Source: Hymenobacter psoromatis
Lineage (GTDB): Bacteria > Bacteroidota > Bacteroidia > Cytophagales > Hymenobacteraceae
Assembly (NCBI RefSeq): GCF_020012125.1
Contig: NZ_JAIFAG010000001.1
Span: 1,488,001-1,552,000, forward strand
Reading direction: 5' to 3'
Length of the DNA stretch: 64,000 nt
Shown here: positions 43,270-52,094 of the stretch, piece by piece
Layout: each line of letters starts with the position of its first letter
Position numbering within the stretch: the first letter of the stretch is position 1
Program-made: the position numbers and the translations under genes
Notes under the pieces: generated by a model
Seen by the model: the letters and a program-made list of their open reading frames with translations, nothing else
What the model was told of the DNA's origin: nothing
Databases searched by the model: none

Positions 43270-44898
43270 ATGAATATTGAGTTTAATCGCAACGAAGACC
43301 ATCTAAAGCAGCTCACCTTTCAGCTTCGCAAAAAACTCGAAAAAGTAGCTCTCGGCGGCGGCGAAAAGCGCTTGGCCGCGCACCGCGCCAAGGGCAAGCT
43401 CACTGCCCGCGAGCGCATCGCCTACCTGCTGGACAAGGGCGCGGCCCAGGTCGAAATCGGGGCCCTGGCCGGCGAGGGCATGTACGAGGAAGAAGGCGGC
43501 TGCCCAGGGGGCGGCGTAGTTGTCGTAATGGGCTATGTGCAGGGCCGCCAATGCGTGGTAGTGGCTAACGATGCCACCGTGAAGGCCGGCGCGTGGTTTC
43601 CCATCACGGCCAAAAAGAACCTGCGCGCCCAGGAAATCAGCATGGAAAACCGGCTGCCGATTATCTACCTGGTGGATTCGGCGGGCGTGTACCTGCCCAT
43701 GCAGGACGAGATTTTCCCGGATAAAGAGCACTTCGGCCGAATCTTCCGCAACAACGCGGTGATGTCGAGCATGGGCATCGTGCAGATTTCGGCCATTATG
43801 GGCCCCTGCGTGGCGGGTGGGGCCTACCTGCCCATCATGAGCGACGAGGCGATGATAGTGAGCGGCACCGGCTCGGTGTTTTTGGCCGGCTCATACCTGG
43901 TAAAATCCGCCATCGGCGAAACCATTGATAATGAAGCGCTGGGTGGCGCGGCCATGCACTCCGAAGTATCGGGCGTGACGGACTATAAGTTCGACACCGA
44001 CGAGGAGGCGCTCGACCACATCCGCAACATCTTCGATAAGCTGGGCGCTACCCCCACCGCCGGCTTCAACCGCGCCGCGCCTACCCCCCCCGCGCTGCCC
44101 GAAGCCGCGCTGTACGGCCAACTGCCCAGCGACCGCGCCAAGCCCTACGACATGATGGAAATCATTAACCGGCTGGTCGATAACTCGGAGTTTGAGCCCT
44201 ACAAGGACCTTTACGGCCAGACGCTCATCTGCGGGTTGGCGCGCATCGAGGGCTGGGCGGTGGGCATCGTGGCCAACCAGCGCAAAATCGTGAAGAGCAA
44301 GAAAACCGGGATGCAGATGGGCGGCGTCATCTACTCCGACTCGGCCGACAAGGCGGCTCGCTTCATTATGAACTGCAACCAGAAGCGCATCCCGCTGGTG
44401 TTTCTGCACGACGTGTCGGGCTTCATGGTGGGCTCGGCCAGCGAGCAGGGCGGCATCATCAAAGACGGCGCGAAGATGGTCAACGCAATGGCCAACAGCG
44501 TAGTACCGAAGTTCACGGTCATCATCGGCAACAGCTACGGCGCGGGCAACTACGCCATGTGCGGCAAAGCCTACGACCCGCGCCTCATCGTGGCCTGGCC
44601 CAGCGCCCAGCTCGCCGTAATGAGCGGCGCGGCGGCGGCCAACACGCTGCTGCAAATCCAGGTGGCTTCGCTGAAATCGAAGGGTAAGGAAATTACCCCC
44701 GAAGCCGAAAAGGAACTGCTGGATACCATCAAAGCCCGCTACGAGGAGCAATTATCGCCTTATTATGCCGCAGCGCGGTTGTGGGTCGATGCCGTGATTG
44801 ACCCGGCGGAAACGCGCCGGGTGCTTTCGGAGGGGATAAGCGCAGCGAATCATGCGCCGATTGAGCGGGCGTATAATGTGGGGGTTATTCAGGTGTGA
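43270..44898 (+). CDS. Acyl-CoA carboxylase carboxyltransferase (beta) subunit
   Basis: A 542-residue carboxyltransferase, most like methylcrotonyl-CoA or related carboxylase beta subunits. It transfers carboxyl from biotin to an acyl-CoA. Both crotonase-fold halves are visible: the acyl-CoA half with RLPIIYLVDSAGVYLPMQ and IMGPCVAGGAYLPIMSDE, and the biotin half with IPLVFLHDVSGFMVGS, IIGNSYGAGNYAMCG and AVMSGAAAANTL. The biotin-carrying alpha subunit is not in the window. MCC and propionyl-CoA carboxylase subunits are hard to tell apart by eye; the SAGVYLP stretch favours MCC-type. The ATG at 43270 starts the fold; the codon six bases upstream is a TTG. Confidence 0.88.
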   Translation: MNIEFNRNEDHLKQLTFQLRKKLEKVALGGGEKRLAAHRAKGKLTARERIAYLLDKGAAQVEIGALAGEGMYEEEGGCPGGGVVVVMGYVQGRQCVVVANDATVKAGAWFPITAKKNLRAQEISMENRLPIIYLVDSAGVYLPMQDEIFPDKEHFGRIFRNNAVMSSMGIVQISAIMGPCVAGGAYLPIMSDEAMIVSGTGSVFLAGSYLVKSAIGETIDNEALGGAAMHSEVSGVTDYKFDTDEEALDHIRNIFDKLGATPTAGFNRAAPTPPALPEAALYGQLPSDRAKPYDMMEIINRLVDNSEFEPYKDLYGQTLICGLARIEGWAVGIVANQRKIVKSKKTGMQMGGVIYSDSADKAARFIMNCNQKRIPLVFLHDVSGFMVGSASEQGGIIKDGAKMVNAMANSVVPKFTVIIGNSYGAGNYAMCGKAYDPRLIVAWPSAQLAVMSGAAAANTLLQIQVASLKSKGKEITPEAEKELLDTIKARYEEQLSPYYAAARLWVDAVIDPAETRRVLSEGISAANHAPIERAYNVGVIQV

Positions 44899-44969
44899 TA
44901 ATAATTCTGCTGGAATACAACAGGATAAATCATTCTTTACCCACTCAAATCATTTTTCCCATTTCAAGC

Positions 44970-45830
44970 ATGAAAATGAAATTACTGTTGACCATCTTAT
45001 TTGCTCTTAGCTACACTATTACTGTCCTTGCTCAATCATCTCGAACTGATATGATGATTGTTGGGTCTGACCATTTTAGTCAGACTTACAAAAAGGGCAA
45101 CCCAAATACGGACGTGCTAACACCCACAGGGCAACAAGGAATGGCCCGCTTTACGGCATCATTGGCCCGATACAAGCCGGATATGTTGGTAGTAGAAAGC
45201 TTACCTGAAAAGCAAGCCGAGATAGATAGTCTCTACCTGCTGTACGTGCAAGACAAGCTAAATCTGATGACGTTGCCCGACAGCCGGAGCGAAATATACC
45301 AACTCGCTTTCCGGTTGGGTAAACAGCTACAGCTGCCCAGGATATACTGTGTTAATGCTCCCGGAGGCACCTCGCAAAGTATTCTGAAGAAGGGTGATAA
45401 TATTGAACTGTACCAGAATGCCACTACCGAACTGCGCAAAGTAGTAGCCGAAATATCAACTGCGCTACAAAATGGCACCCTGTCACTATATGATTATCTG
45501 GTAACCATTAATCAGCCAAAGATATACAATATTGTCTACCAGTTGCGATATATAACTCCTGCTCGTGTTATCAACGGGAAGTTCGTAAATCCTGATAACA
45601 TGGTGGATACCGTTTTTGTGAATCCAAAATACATTGGCGCAGAATTAATATCCGTTTTTAAAAATCGAGATTATAAAATTTATTCCAATATCGTAGTTCG
45701 AGCTATGCAAGTAAAGCCCAAGCGTATTATGGCATTATTTGGGGCCGCCCACATTGGTTCTCTGAACAATATTTTCACTGACGACCCAGATTATCAAGTA
45801 GTACAGGCTAGCAAGTATTTGAAAAAATGA
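44970..45830 (+). CDS. DUF5694 family secreted protein
   Basis: A 286-residue exported protein. The signal peptide ends SYTITVLAQ; the mature part begins TDMMIVGSDHFSQTYKKGN, matching the opening strand and His of DUF5694 proteins (distantly like TraB/GumN/PrgY), and later has MLVVESLPEK and KRIMALFGAAHIGSL, whose spaced E and H residues recall a metal site. Its function is unknown. It is AT-richer than the genes before and after, which suggests acquisition. The ATG at 44970 is chosen for the signal peptide; a second Met two codons on is also possible. Confidence 0.7.
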   Translation: MKMKLLLTILFALSYTITVLAQSSRTDMMIVGSDHFSQTYKKGNPNTDVLTPTGQQGMARFTASLARYKPDMLVVESLPEKQAEIDSLYLLYVQDKLNLMTLPDSRSEIYQLAFRLGKQLQLPRIYCVNAPGGTSQSILKKGDNIELYQNATTELRKVVAEISTALQNGTLSLYDYLVTINQPKIYNIVYQLRYITPARVINGKFVNPDNMVDTVFVNPKYIGAELISVFKNRDYKIYSNIVVRAMQVKPKRIMALFGAAHIGSLNNIFTDDPDYQVVQASKYLKK

Positions 45831-45864
45831 GAAATATTTCAACCCTACATTATCAGTAATTATT

Positions 45865-46164
45865 ATGGATTTACTGCCTAATATTCACCCTGGTGAAGTC
45901 CTCCAAGAGAAGTTCTTAGATGAACTTAAGTTAACTGCTTATCGCTTGGCACAAGACGTAGGTATTCCCCAAACCCGCCTATCGGAAATCCTGAAACGCA
46001 AGCGTCGCATCACCGCCGACACGGCACTGCGTCTCGGCCGCTACTTCGGCAATTCACCTAAGTTCTGGCTAGGGTTGCAAAATGATTATGATTTGGAAGA
46101 AGAACAGCGTAATTATACTCTTGAGCTAGAGCGTATTCAGGTGTTCATTCCCAGAATCGCCTAG
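45865..46164 (+). CDS. higA: HigA-family antitoxin-like regulator
   Basis: A 99-residue XRE-type DNA-binding protein. HPGEVLQEKFLDELKL is the family's N-terminal signature and the helix-turn-helix reads TAYRLAQDVGIPQTRLSEILKR, followed by RITADTALRLGRYFGNSP and KFWLGLQNDYDL. HigA normally follows a higB toxin gene in one operon; here the upstream neighbour is a DUF5694 gene 34 bases away and no HigB-like frame is seen on either side. It is therefore an orphan antitoxin or a plain regulator. Confidence 0.88.
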   Translation: MDLLPNIHPGEVLQEKFLDELKLTAYRLAQDVGIPQTRLSEILKRKRRITADTALRLGRYFGNSPKFWLGLQNDYDLEEEQRNYTLELERIQVFIPRIA

Positions 46165-46205
46165 GTCTTTCAGCTAAACGTTCAGACGGCAAGCTAAAGC
46201 TTATT

Positions 46206-47597
46206 CTACTTCCGCGTTTCCAGAAACGCGATAACGTCCGCCAGTTCCTTCTCCGAAATTACGCCGCCGTAGGCGGGCATGTTGCCGCCGCCGTTTACGA
46301 TGCGGATGCGCAGTTCATCGGTTTTGAGGCGGCGGCCCACTTCCGTTAGCTCGGGGCCGCGGTGGCCGCCGTGGCCGTCCACGAGGTGACAGTAGATGCA
46401 GCCTTTGTTGTAAAACAGGCCCGCGCCCGCCACTATTTGCGGATTATGCGAGTTGATGAGCTTGGTGGTCAAGGGCTTGGCATCAAACTTAGGTGACCAG
46501 GGCGCTTGCTCGCCCAGCACGAGTAGGGCAAACACCAGCGTCACCACCGTGCCCGCGCCGAACACCGCCCAGGGCCGCCGCAGGGGGCTGCGCTCGCCAG
46601 CATTGGAAATAAAGGGTAGGGCCAGTAGCGCCAGCACCGTGAGCAGCGGCGCGATAATGATGAGGTAGGACTCGATGGCCGGCGGCATCAGAGCGTAGAG
46701 TGCGAAGATGGGCAGCATGTACCAGTCGGGGGCCGGGTTGGTATAGATGGTGGCCGGGGAGGGCGGCTGCGTTAACTCGGGCGGGCCAAACACGAGGGCC
46801 AGCGTGAAAATGCCCATGATAACGGCCACGCTGAAGGCCACGTCGCGCCAGGCGGCGTAGGGCCAGAACGGTACGCCCACCTTGTTGAGCATGTCCTGAT
46901 ACCACTTGCGGTAGGTTTTGGGGTCCACGAGCTGGCCCGCTTTAGCGGGCTCCGACACGCCGTTGCGAAACACCAGGTACAGGTGGAAGCCCACCAGCCC
47001 GAACAACAGGGCCGGAAACAGCAGCGTGTGATAGGAGTAAAACCGGCTCAGCGACTGCCCGCCGATAGTGTCGCCGCCCAGCAGCAGCCGGGCCACGTAG
47101 GTGCCGATAATTGGCACCCTACCTGCCTGTTCGGCCGCTACTACCGCCGACCACACGCCGTTGGAATCCCAGCGCAGCAGCTGCCCAGTAAAGCCCATTG
47201 CCAAAGTCAGGAAGAGCAGGAAAACCCCACTTATCCAGCTCATTTCGCGCGGAAACTTATACGAGGCCGTGATGTAAACCCGCAGCATGTGGATGCCCAC
47301 CAGCACTATCATGCCCGACGCCCCGAAGTAGTGAACGCCCCGCAGCAAGCGCCCAAAAACTGCCTGGTGGGTAATGAATTCCAGCGACTTATAGGCCGCC
47401 GCCGACGTTGGCTGGTACAGCAGCGTGAGGGCTACCCCCGTCACCACCTGCAAGATGAGGCAAAACAGCGTGGCGCTGCCAAACACGTAGCTCCACTTGG
47501 CCCCCGGCGGCACCAGGTGCTTGGCCAGCGGCATCAGCGTATCGGAGATGCCCAGCCGGTCGTCGAGCCAGGCCCCGGCTTTTTGTAAAAAACTCAT
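46206..47597 (-). CDS. Fused cytochrome b / cytochrome c subunit of a menaquinol:cytochrome c reductase
   Basis: A 463-residue membrane protein. The N-terminal b-type part (about 1-215) has the heme histidines in GVHYFGASG/GIHMLR and YSYHTLLF/GFHLYL; a subunit-IV-like part follows with the quinol-site PDWY (in NPAPDWYMLP) and hydrophobic helices; the C-terminus carries a heme-c domain with CIYCH and a distal Met in NMPAYG. PDWY in place of PEWY is usual in menaquinone-type complexes. It is last in the leftward oxidase operon, next to the Rieske gene, and should pass electrons to the caa3 oxidase. Confidence 0.9.
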   Translation of the reverse strand: MSFLQKAGAWLDDRLGISDTLMPLAKHLVPPGAKWSYVFGSATLFCLILQVVTGVALTLLYQPTSAAAYKSLEFITHQAVFGRLLRGVHYFGASGMIVLVGIHMLRVYITASYKFPREMSWISGVFLLFLTLAMGFTGQLLRWDSNGVWSAVVAAEQAGRVPIIGTYVARLLLGGDTIGGQSLSRFYSYHTLLFPALLFGLVGFHLYLVFRNGVSEPAKAGQLVDPKTYRKWYQDMLNKVGVPFWPYAAWRDVAFSVAVIMGIFTLALVFGPPELTQPPSPATIYTNPAPDWYMLPIFALYALMPPAIESYLIIIAPLLTVLALLALPFISNAGERSPLRRPWAVFGAGTVVTLVFALLVLGEQAPWSPKFDAKPLTTKLINSHNPQIVAGAGLFYNKGCIYCHLVDGHGGHRGPELTEVGRRLKTDELRIRIVNGGGNMPAYGGVISEKELADVIAFLETRK

Positions 47598-47679
47598 AAA
47601 CTGCGGGATAGGCTAGGAATATAGGAGTAGGGATTTAGGGAAAAAGTGCTGGAATGTTGTGCTGATAAAGCCGTTGGAA

Positions 47680-47770
47680 CAGGCTGCCGGCTTTTCGCCG
47701 GCTGTCTGCTCGTCGTTCGCGGCATCTGTTCTTTCAGAGAGCGGACAGCCGGCAAAAAGCCGGCAGCCCG
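47680..47770. repeat. Palindromic repeat between the Rieske and cytochrome b/c genes
   Basis: Arms at about 47680-47710 and 47739-47770 are complementary over about 30 bp, and each arm itself contains a hairpin (GCCGGCTTTT and GCCGGC). It lies in the 208-base gap between two operon genes. In RNA it would make a cross-shaped structure. Confidence 0.75.
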
Positions 47771-47805
47771 CCCCACGCCCCAACCATAAAGCTGCAACAG
47801 ACCAC

Positions 47806-48405
47806 TCAGCTCGTCATATTCGTAATCGGAATCGGCGCGGTCAATAGCTCCACGTCGTTATTGCCTGCCACCCGGATGTGGTACTGCGTGAGGCCTTGGG
47901 GCGGCGGCCCAGCGGCCACGGTGCCGTCTTTGTAATAAATGCCGCCGTGGCAGGGGCACATAAACAGGCCCGCGCCCTGCTCCCAGCGCACGGGGCAGCC
48001 CAAGTGCGCGCAATTGACTGAAAAGGCGATAAACTCCTTCTCCGACTCGCGCCGCAGCCAAGCCGCCGACTCGCTCGTCAGGCCCGACCAGGCTTTGGAA
48101 TCGGCATTCTCAAACTTGACCAGGTGCGTGGAGCCCACCGCAAAATCGGTCAAGGTGCCCACTTTGCGCCAGGTTTGGGGGTCGGGTTCCAGTAGCGGGG
48201 CCAGCACGGCGCTTACTACGGGCACGCCGATGGCCAGCGCCGCCACGCCGCCCAGCCCAAAGGTGAGCTTGACCAGAAAATCGCGGCGCGGCTCGCCCTC
48301 GCGCTCGGCCCTGGCATCTGCGTCCACGTTAGGGTTGCCGGCCTGCTCCGTGAGCGAGGGAGAGGGGGTAGGGGTGGGGGGGGTAGGAAATTTTTCCTCA
48401 CTCAT
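47806..48405 (-). CDS. Rieske iron-sulfur protein
   Basis: A 199-residue protein with a basic twin-Arg-like start before a helix (EPRRDFLVKLTFGLGGVAALAIG), typical of Tat-exported Rieske subunits, and the two cluster-binding boxes CAHLGCPV and CPCHGG (ligands Cys-His and Cys-His). It moves electrons from menaquinol to the heme-c domain of the fused cytochrome. The first 40 residues are Pro/Ser-rich and cytoplasmic. The ATG at 48405 overlaps the upstream small gene by 8 bases, supporting an operon. Confidence 0.93.
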   Translation of the reverse strand: MSEEKFPTPPTPTPSPSLTEQAGNPNVDADARAEREGEPRRDFLVKLTFGLGGVAALAIGVPVVSAVLAPLLEPDPQTWRKVGTLTDFAVGSTHLVKFENADSKAWSGLTSESAAWLRRESEKEFIAFSVNCAHLGCPVRWEQGAGLFMCPCHGGIYYKDGTVAAGPPPQGLTQYHIRVAGNNDVELLTAPIPITNMTS

Positions 48406-48616
48406 GGCGCAACAGGTTAATCCAGCCCGCGAGGGCAATAATAAAGATGATGACGCCCGCCACCAGGATAATCCAGGTCGTGAGCAGGCCCCAGAACATG
48501 AACGTGAGCCCCAGCGCCAGCACGAACGGCCAGTAGGTGGGCGCGGGTAGCTTCTCGGGCTGCGCCTTGGCCCAGTCAAGGGGCTGCGGTTCGGCGCGGG
48601 GATTGGGGGTAGGCAT
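48398..48616 (-). CDS. Small two-helix membrane protein of the oxidase operon
   Basis: A 72-residue protein with a Pro-rich N-terminus and two membrane helices (YWPFVLALGLTFMFWGLL and ILVAGVIIFIIALAGWI). Its place, length and topology resemble subunit-IV-like small proteins of caa3 oxidases, but the sequence has no decisive motif. Overlap of 8 bases with the Rieske gene shows tight coupling. Upstream, a palindromic repeat separates it from ctaG. Confidence 0.65.
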   Translation of the reverse strand: MPTPNPRAEPQPLDWAKAQPEKLPAPTYWPFVLALGLTFMFWGLLTTWIILVAGVIIFIIALAGWINLLRHE

Positions 48617-48645
48617 GGGTTCTACTTATTGGTTACCAAGAATCG

Positions 48646-48750
48646 GTTGTCATTGCGAGCGTAGCGCGGCAATCGCACCAGAACGATTAACAAACGACCG
48701 GCGCGGGTATCGTTCCGGTGCGATTGCCGCGCTGCGCTCGCAATGACAAC
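48646..48750. repeat. Palindromic repeat (GTCATTGCGAGCG family) upstream of the small oxidase gene
   Basis: Arms 48646-48687 and 48709-48750 are complementary over 42 bp with about two mismatches, beginning GTTGTCATTGCGAGCG. The same family lies at 51971-52071 in this operon and, shorter, at 19313-19370. Confidence 0.85.
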
Positions 48751-48766
48751 TGGTTTTACGTAATCA

Positions 48767-49618
48767 TCAATGGCTCATTTGGGGTAATTCCGCCCGTTCA
48801 GCAATCGTTTCTCCAACCGACTCCGGCTCGCTGAAATACCGGGCTACTAATACCAGGCAGCCGGTGAGATAGATGAAGCAGCACGGCACCCACATGATGA
48901 GGCCGGCCGCTTGTTGGTCGTCGGCCAGGGTGAGGCCCAGGGGGTTGGCGGCGAAATCGGGAGCCAGACCAGGCGTGCCGCACCAGGCGGCGCGGGCGTA
49001 GTGCTGATAAGTATCGGCCGGGGCGAAGGTGATGAGCAATCCCAGCAGCGAGCAGCCCACGCAGGCCGAAAACAAGTACACTACCCCCGCCATTGGGTGC
49101 AACCGGTACGCCGGCACCGGCCCGAATATTGGCCAGCTGAAGAGCACGCCCGTCAGCAGCATCCCGCCCGCGTGCAGCAGCGGCCAGGGGCTGAATGCCT
49201 GGTGCATTCCGTCGAATGACGCATCAAATACGGCCGGCACGTGCAGCAGCCACATGATGCCTACCCCCGCCGCCCAGGCCAGCCCCACGTGCCCACCTAG
49301 CCAGCGCGAAAAAGCGCTCAGCCACCGGGCGGCCTTCGGCGCGGGCCGGGGGGGTAGGCCCAGCACCAGCAGCGGCCCGCTCAGCAGCAGCACCACGATG
49401 TGCACCACCATGTGGGCACTGAACAGCGCGTGCATCCCCAGATAGTGCAGCGGCGAGAGTTCGACCAGCAGAAACAGCGCTAGCCCGCCCGCGTAATAGC
49501 CCACCCGCGGCTGCCAGCGCCCGCCCGCCAGCCAATAATAGCCCGCCGCCAGCCCCGCCGCCAACAGCAGCGCCGCCGGGTTCAGGTCCCATTGCAGCCA
49601 GAGGGAAGAAGAATTCAT
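48767..49618 (-). CDS. CtaG_caa3-type cytochrome c oxidase assembly protein
   Basis: A 283-residue integral membrane protein with about seven helices. Family features of CtaG_caa3 are the HMVVHIVVLLLSGPLL segment and later HAGGMLLTGVLFSWPIFGP, and conserved histidines in the membrane (GMHALFSAHM). Such proteins help assemble copper or heme centres of caa3 oxidases. The C-terminal tail is short and charged. It lies between coxC and the small membrane gene. Confidence 0.8.
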   Translation of the reverse strand: MNSSSLWLQWDLNPAALLLAAGLAAGYYWLAGGRWQPRVGYYAGGLALFLLVELSPLHYLGMHALFSAHMVVHIVVLLLSGPLLVLGLPPRPAPKAARWLSAFSRWLGGHVGLAWAAGVGIMWLLHVPAVFDASFDGMHQAFSPWPLLHAGGMLLTGVLFSWPIFGPVPAYRLHPMAGVVYLFSACVGCSLLGLLITFAPADTYQHYARAAWCGTPGLAPDFAANPLGLTLADDQQAAGLIMWVPCCFIYLTGCLVLVARYFSEPESVGETIAERAELPQMSH

Positions 49619-49668
49619 AGTGGTAAGAATTTATAATTAGCGGCTAATCGTTCAATGATACCTCATCA

Positions 49669-50241
49669 TCAAAACCTGCTAAAATGCGGCAGCACGTACA
49701 CGACTGTGAACACTACCGCCCACACGATGTCCACGAAGTGCCAGTAAATGCCGATGGCTTGGAAAATGGACGAGCCCGGCCGGTCGTAGTCGCCCGCGAA
49801 GGCCAGGCCCGCGAGGATGCTCAGAATGATGAGCCCTATCAGCACGTGCAGACCGTGGAAGCCGGTGAGGGTGAAGAAGCTGGTACCGAAGGTGTTGCTG
49901 GCCAAATCGATGTGGCGGCCGAAGAGCCCGTGAAACTCCCAGGCCTGGCCCAGTAAAAACACCGTGCCCAGGGCGATGGTCGCCAGCAGCCAGAATTTGA
50001 GCGCGCCGGTAGCGCCGCGCCGGGCGCTGGCCTCCACCCGCCAATAGGTGAAGCTGCTGCTGAACAGCACGAGCGTGAACGCGCCGGTACGGCCCAAGTC
50101 CAGCGCGGCCAGCTGCTGCTGCCGGAAGCCCGGCGCAAGCGAGAAGAACACGAAGGCCACAAGCAGGGCCATAAAAAACAGCGATTCGGTGAAGACGACC
50201 AGCCGCATCAGCAGCCGGGTGTCGAGGGCACTATTTGCCAT
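49669..50241 (-). CDS. coxC: Cytochrome c oxidase subunit III
   Basis: A 190-residue membrane protein with five helices, the short form of subunit III found in many bacteria. WEFHGLFG and the end motif IYWHFVDIVWAVVFTVVY are characteristic. It stabilises the oxidase and its proton uptake. Starting at 50241 it overlaps the 3' end of coxA by 11 bases, so translation is probably coupled. Confidence 0.93.
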   Translation of the reverse strand: MANSALDTRLLMRLVVFTESLFFMALLVAFVFFSLAPGFRQQQLAALDLGRTGAFTLVLFSSSFTYWRVEASARRGATGALKFWLLATIALGTVFLLGQAWEFHGLFGRHIDLASNTFGTSFFTLTGFHGLHVLIGLIILSILAGLAFAGDYDRPGSSIFQAIGIYWHFVDIVWAVVFTVVYVLPHFSRF

Positions 50242-51922
50242 ATATTCCTTTCCTTTTACCAACCTCCTTGTGGTCGGCATCGTGGGGCATTTTGAAGTCG
50301 CGGAACGGCCGGACGCTGGCCACCGGAATCACGCGGTCGAAATTTTGCAGCGGCGGCGGCGAGGTCGTGGTCCACTCCAGGGTGTAGGCATCCCAGGGGT
50401 CGGCCCCGGCGCGGGGGCCGCTGCGCAGCGCCTGCACGATGATATAAACCAGCAACAGCATAGCCGCGCCCATCAGAAAACCACCGATGCTGGACAGCAG
50501 ATTGAGCGTGCCCCAGCCCGGCAGGTCGGGGTAGGTATACACGCGGCGCGGCATTCCGAGGGTGCCCAGCACGTGCTGAATCATAAAAGTGACGTTGAAG
50601 CCGACGACGAACAGCCAGAAAAACCAGTTGCTCAGCCGCTCGTTCAGCATCCGGCCGCTCATCTTCGGAAACCAGTAGAACAAGCCCGCTAGCAGCCCGA
50701 ACAGCGTGCCGCCGATGAGCACGTAGTGCAGGTGCGCCACCACGAAGTAGGTATCGGTCAGCTGCAAGTCAATGGGCACGATGGCAAAGGCAATACCGCT
50801 GAGCCCCCCAATGGTAAACTCCACCAAAAAGGAAGTCGCAAACATCATGGAAGTCGTGAAGCGGATGGAGCCGCCGCGCATCGTGGCCAGCCAGTTGAAG
50901 ACCTTCACGCCCGTCGGCACGCCAATCAGCATACTGCTGGCCGCAAAGAAGTTATTGGCCGTGTTGCCCAGCCCCACCGCAAACATGTGGTGCACCCACA
51001 CCCCAAAAGCCAGCAGCCCAATGGCAATGCCCGAGCCCACGATGAAGACGTAGCCAAACACCGGCTTGCGCGAATACACCGAAAAAACCTCCGACAGAAT
51101 GCCAAACGAAGGCAGAATTACGATGTAAACCTCCGGGTGCCCAAACAGCCAGAACAAATGCTGCCAGAGCAGCGCCGAGCCACCGTCGTGCACCTCAAAA
51201 AAGTGGGCGTGCAGCCGGCGGTCGAGCAGCAGCATGGCCAGCGCCGCGTTCAGGGACGGGAAGGCGGCTATCACTAGGCAGGCCGTCACGAGCATCATCC
51301 ACACGAACACCGGCATATTGTGCAGGGCCATGCCCGCCGTGCGGTACCGTAAGATGGTTACTATCAAATTAATAGAAGCCGAAACCGTGCCGATGCCGCC
51401 CAGCAGCAGCCCCGCGCAATAGTAGTCGATGCCCGGCTGCGAGGAGTAGTTATAGCCGTTGAGCGGCGCGTAGTTGAACCAGCCCGCGTTGGGCGCGCCG
51501 CCCGCCAGGAAGCTGAAATACATCAGCAGGCCGCCAAAGATGGTGAGCCACAAGCTCAGCGCATTCAGGCGCGGAAAGGCCATATCATTGGCCCCAATCA
51601 TCAGGGGCACGAGGTAGGTCGCGAAGCCGAAAATGGCCGGCATGGCCACGAAGAATATCATCGTGGTGCCGTGCATCGTGAACAGCTCGTTGTACATCTC
51701 CGGCCCCAGAAACGTGTTGCGCGGCACCGCCAGCTGAATGCGGATGAGCAGAATCTCGGCCCCGCCCACCAGCATAAACGCCAGCGCGGTCCACAAGTAC
51801 ATAATACCCAGCTGCTTGTGGTCCACGGACGAAATCCACTGGAGTAGCCCCTGGTCAGTATCCAGGCTGAGGCCGGGTAGGGCCTCAACGGGTTCGGGCA
51901 CGAGAACGGGAGGCGGAGACAT
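50231..51922 (-). CDS. coxA: Cytochrome c oxidase subunit I (caa3 type)
   Basis: A 563-residue heme-copper oxidase core with twelve helices. All metal ligands are visible: the low-spin heme His in LFTMHGTTM, CuB His and cross-linked Tyr in FGHPEVYIV, the CuB His pair in WVHHMFAVG, and heme a3/heme a His in VAHLHYVLIG. The glutamate in GHPEVY fits an A-type oxidase. It reduces oxygen to water while pumping protons. The ATG at 51922 begins the short cytoplasmic tail; a repeat element separates it from coxB. Confidence 0.96.
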   Translation of the reverse strand: MSPPPVLVPEPVEALPGLSLDTDQGLLQWISSVDHKQLGIMYLWTALAFMLVGGAEILLIRIQLAVPRNTFLGPEMYNELFTMHGTTMIFFVAMPAIFGFATYLVPLMIGANDMAFPRLNALSLWLTIFGGLLMYFSFLAGGAPNAGWFNYAPLNGYNYSSQPGIDYYCAGLLLGGIGTVSASINLIVTILRYRTAGMALHNMPVFVWMMLVTACLVIAAFPSLNAALAMLLLDRRLHAHFFEVHDGGSALLWQHLFWLFGHPEVYIVILPSFGILSEVFSVYSRKPVFGYVFIVGSGIAIGLLAFGVWVHHMFAVGLGNTANNFFAASSMLIGVPTGVKVFNWLATMRGGSIRFTTSMMFATSFLVEFTIGGLSGIAFAIVPIDLQLTDTYFVVAHLHYVLIGGTLFGLLAGLFYWFPKMSGRMLNERLSNWFFWLFVVGFNVTFMIQHVLGTLGMPRRVYTYPDLPGWGTLNLLSSIGGFLMGAAMLLLVYIIVQALRSGPRAGADPWDAYTLEWTTTSPPPLQNFDRVIPVASVRPFRDFKMPHDADHKEVGKRKGIYGK

Positions 51923-51970
51923 TTTTATAATATGCTGATGTGCGGATTGGTTGATACGCTTTTCAACGTC

Positions 51971-52071
51971 TGTCCTTGCGAGCGCAGCGCGGCAATCGCA
52001 CCGGAACGATGGACGAACGAGCGGCGTGGGCGTCGTGCCAGTGCGATTGCCGCGCTTTGCTCGCAAGGACA
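51971..52071. repeat. Palindromic repeat (GTCCTTGCGAGCG family) between coxB and coxA
   Basis: Arms 51971-52009 and 52033-52071 are complementary over about 39 bp with few mismatches. They share GCGAGCG(C/T)AGCGCGGCAATCGCACC with the element at 48646-48750. It occupies the coxB-coxA gap in the operon. Confidence 0.85.
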
Positions 52072-52094
52072 ACTGCCAAGCAACTTTCTGCTAA

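Noticed and set aside
45865..46164. A complete HigBA toxin-antitoxin pair
   Set aside because: Only the antitoxin-like gene is present; no RelE/HigB-type frame lies within the flanking sequence on either strand.
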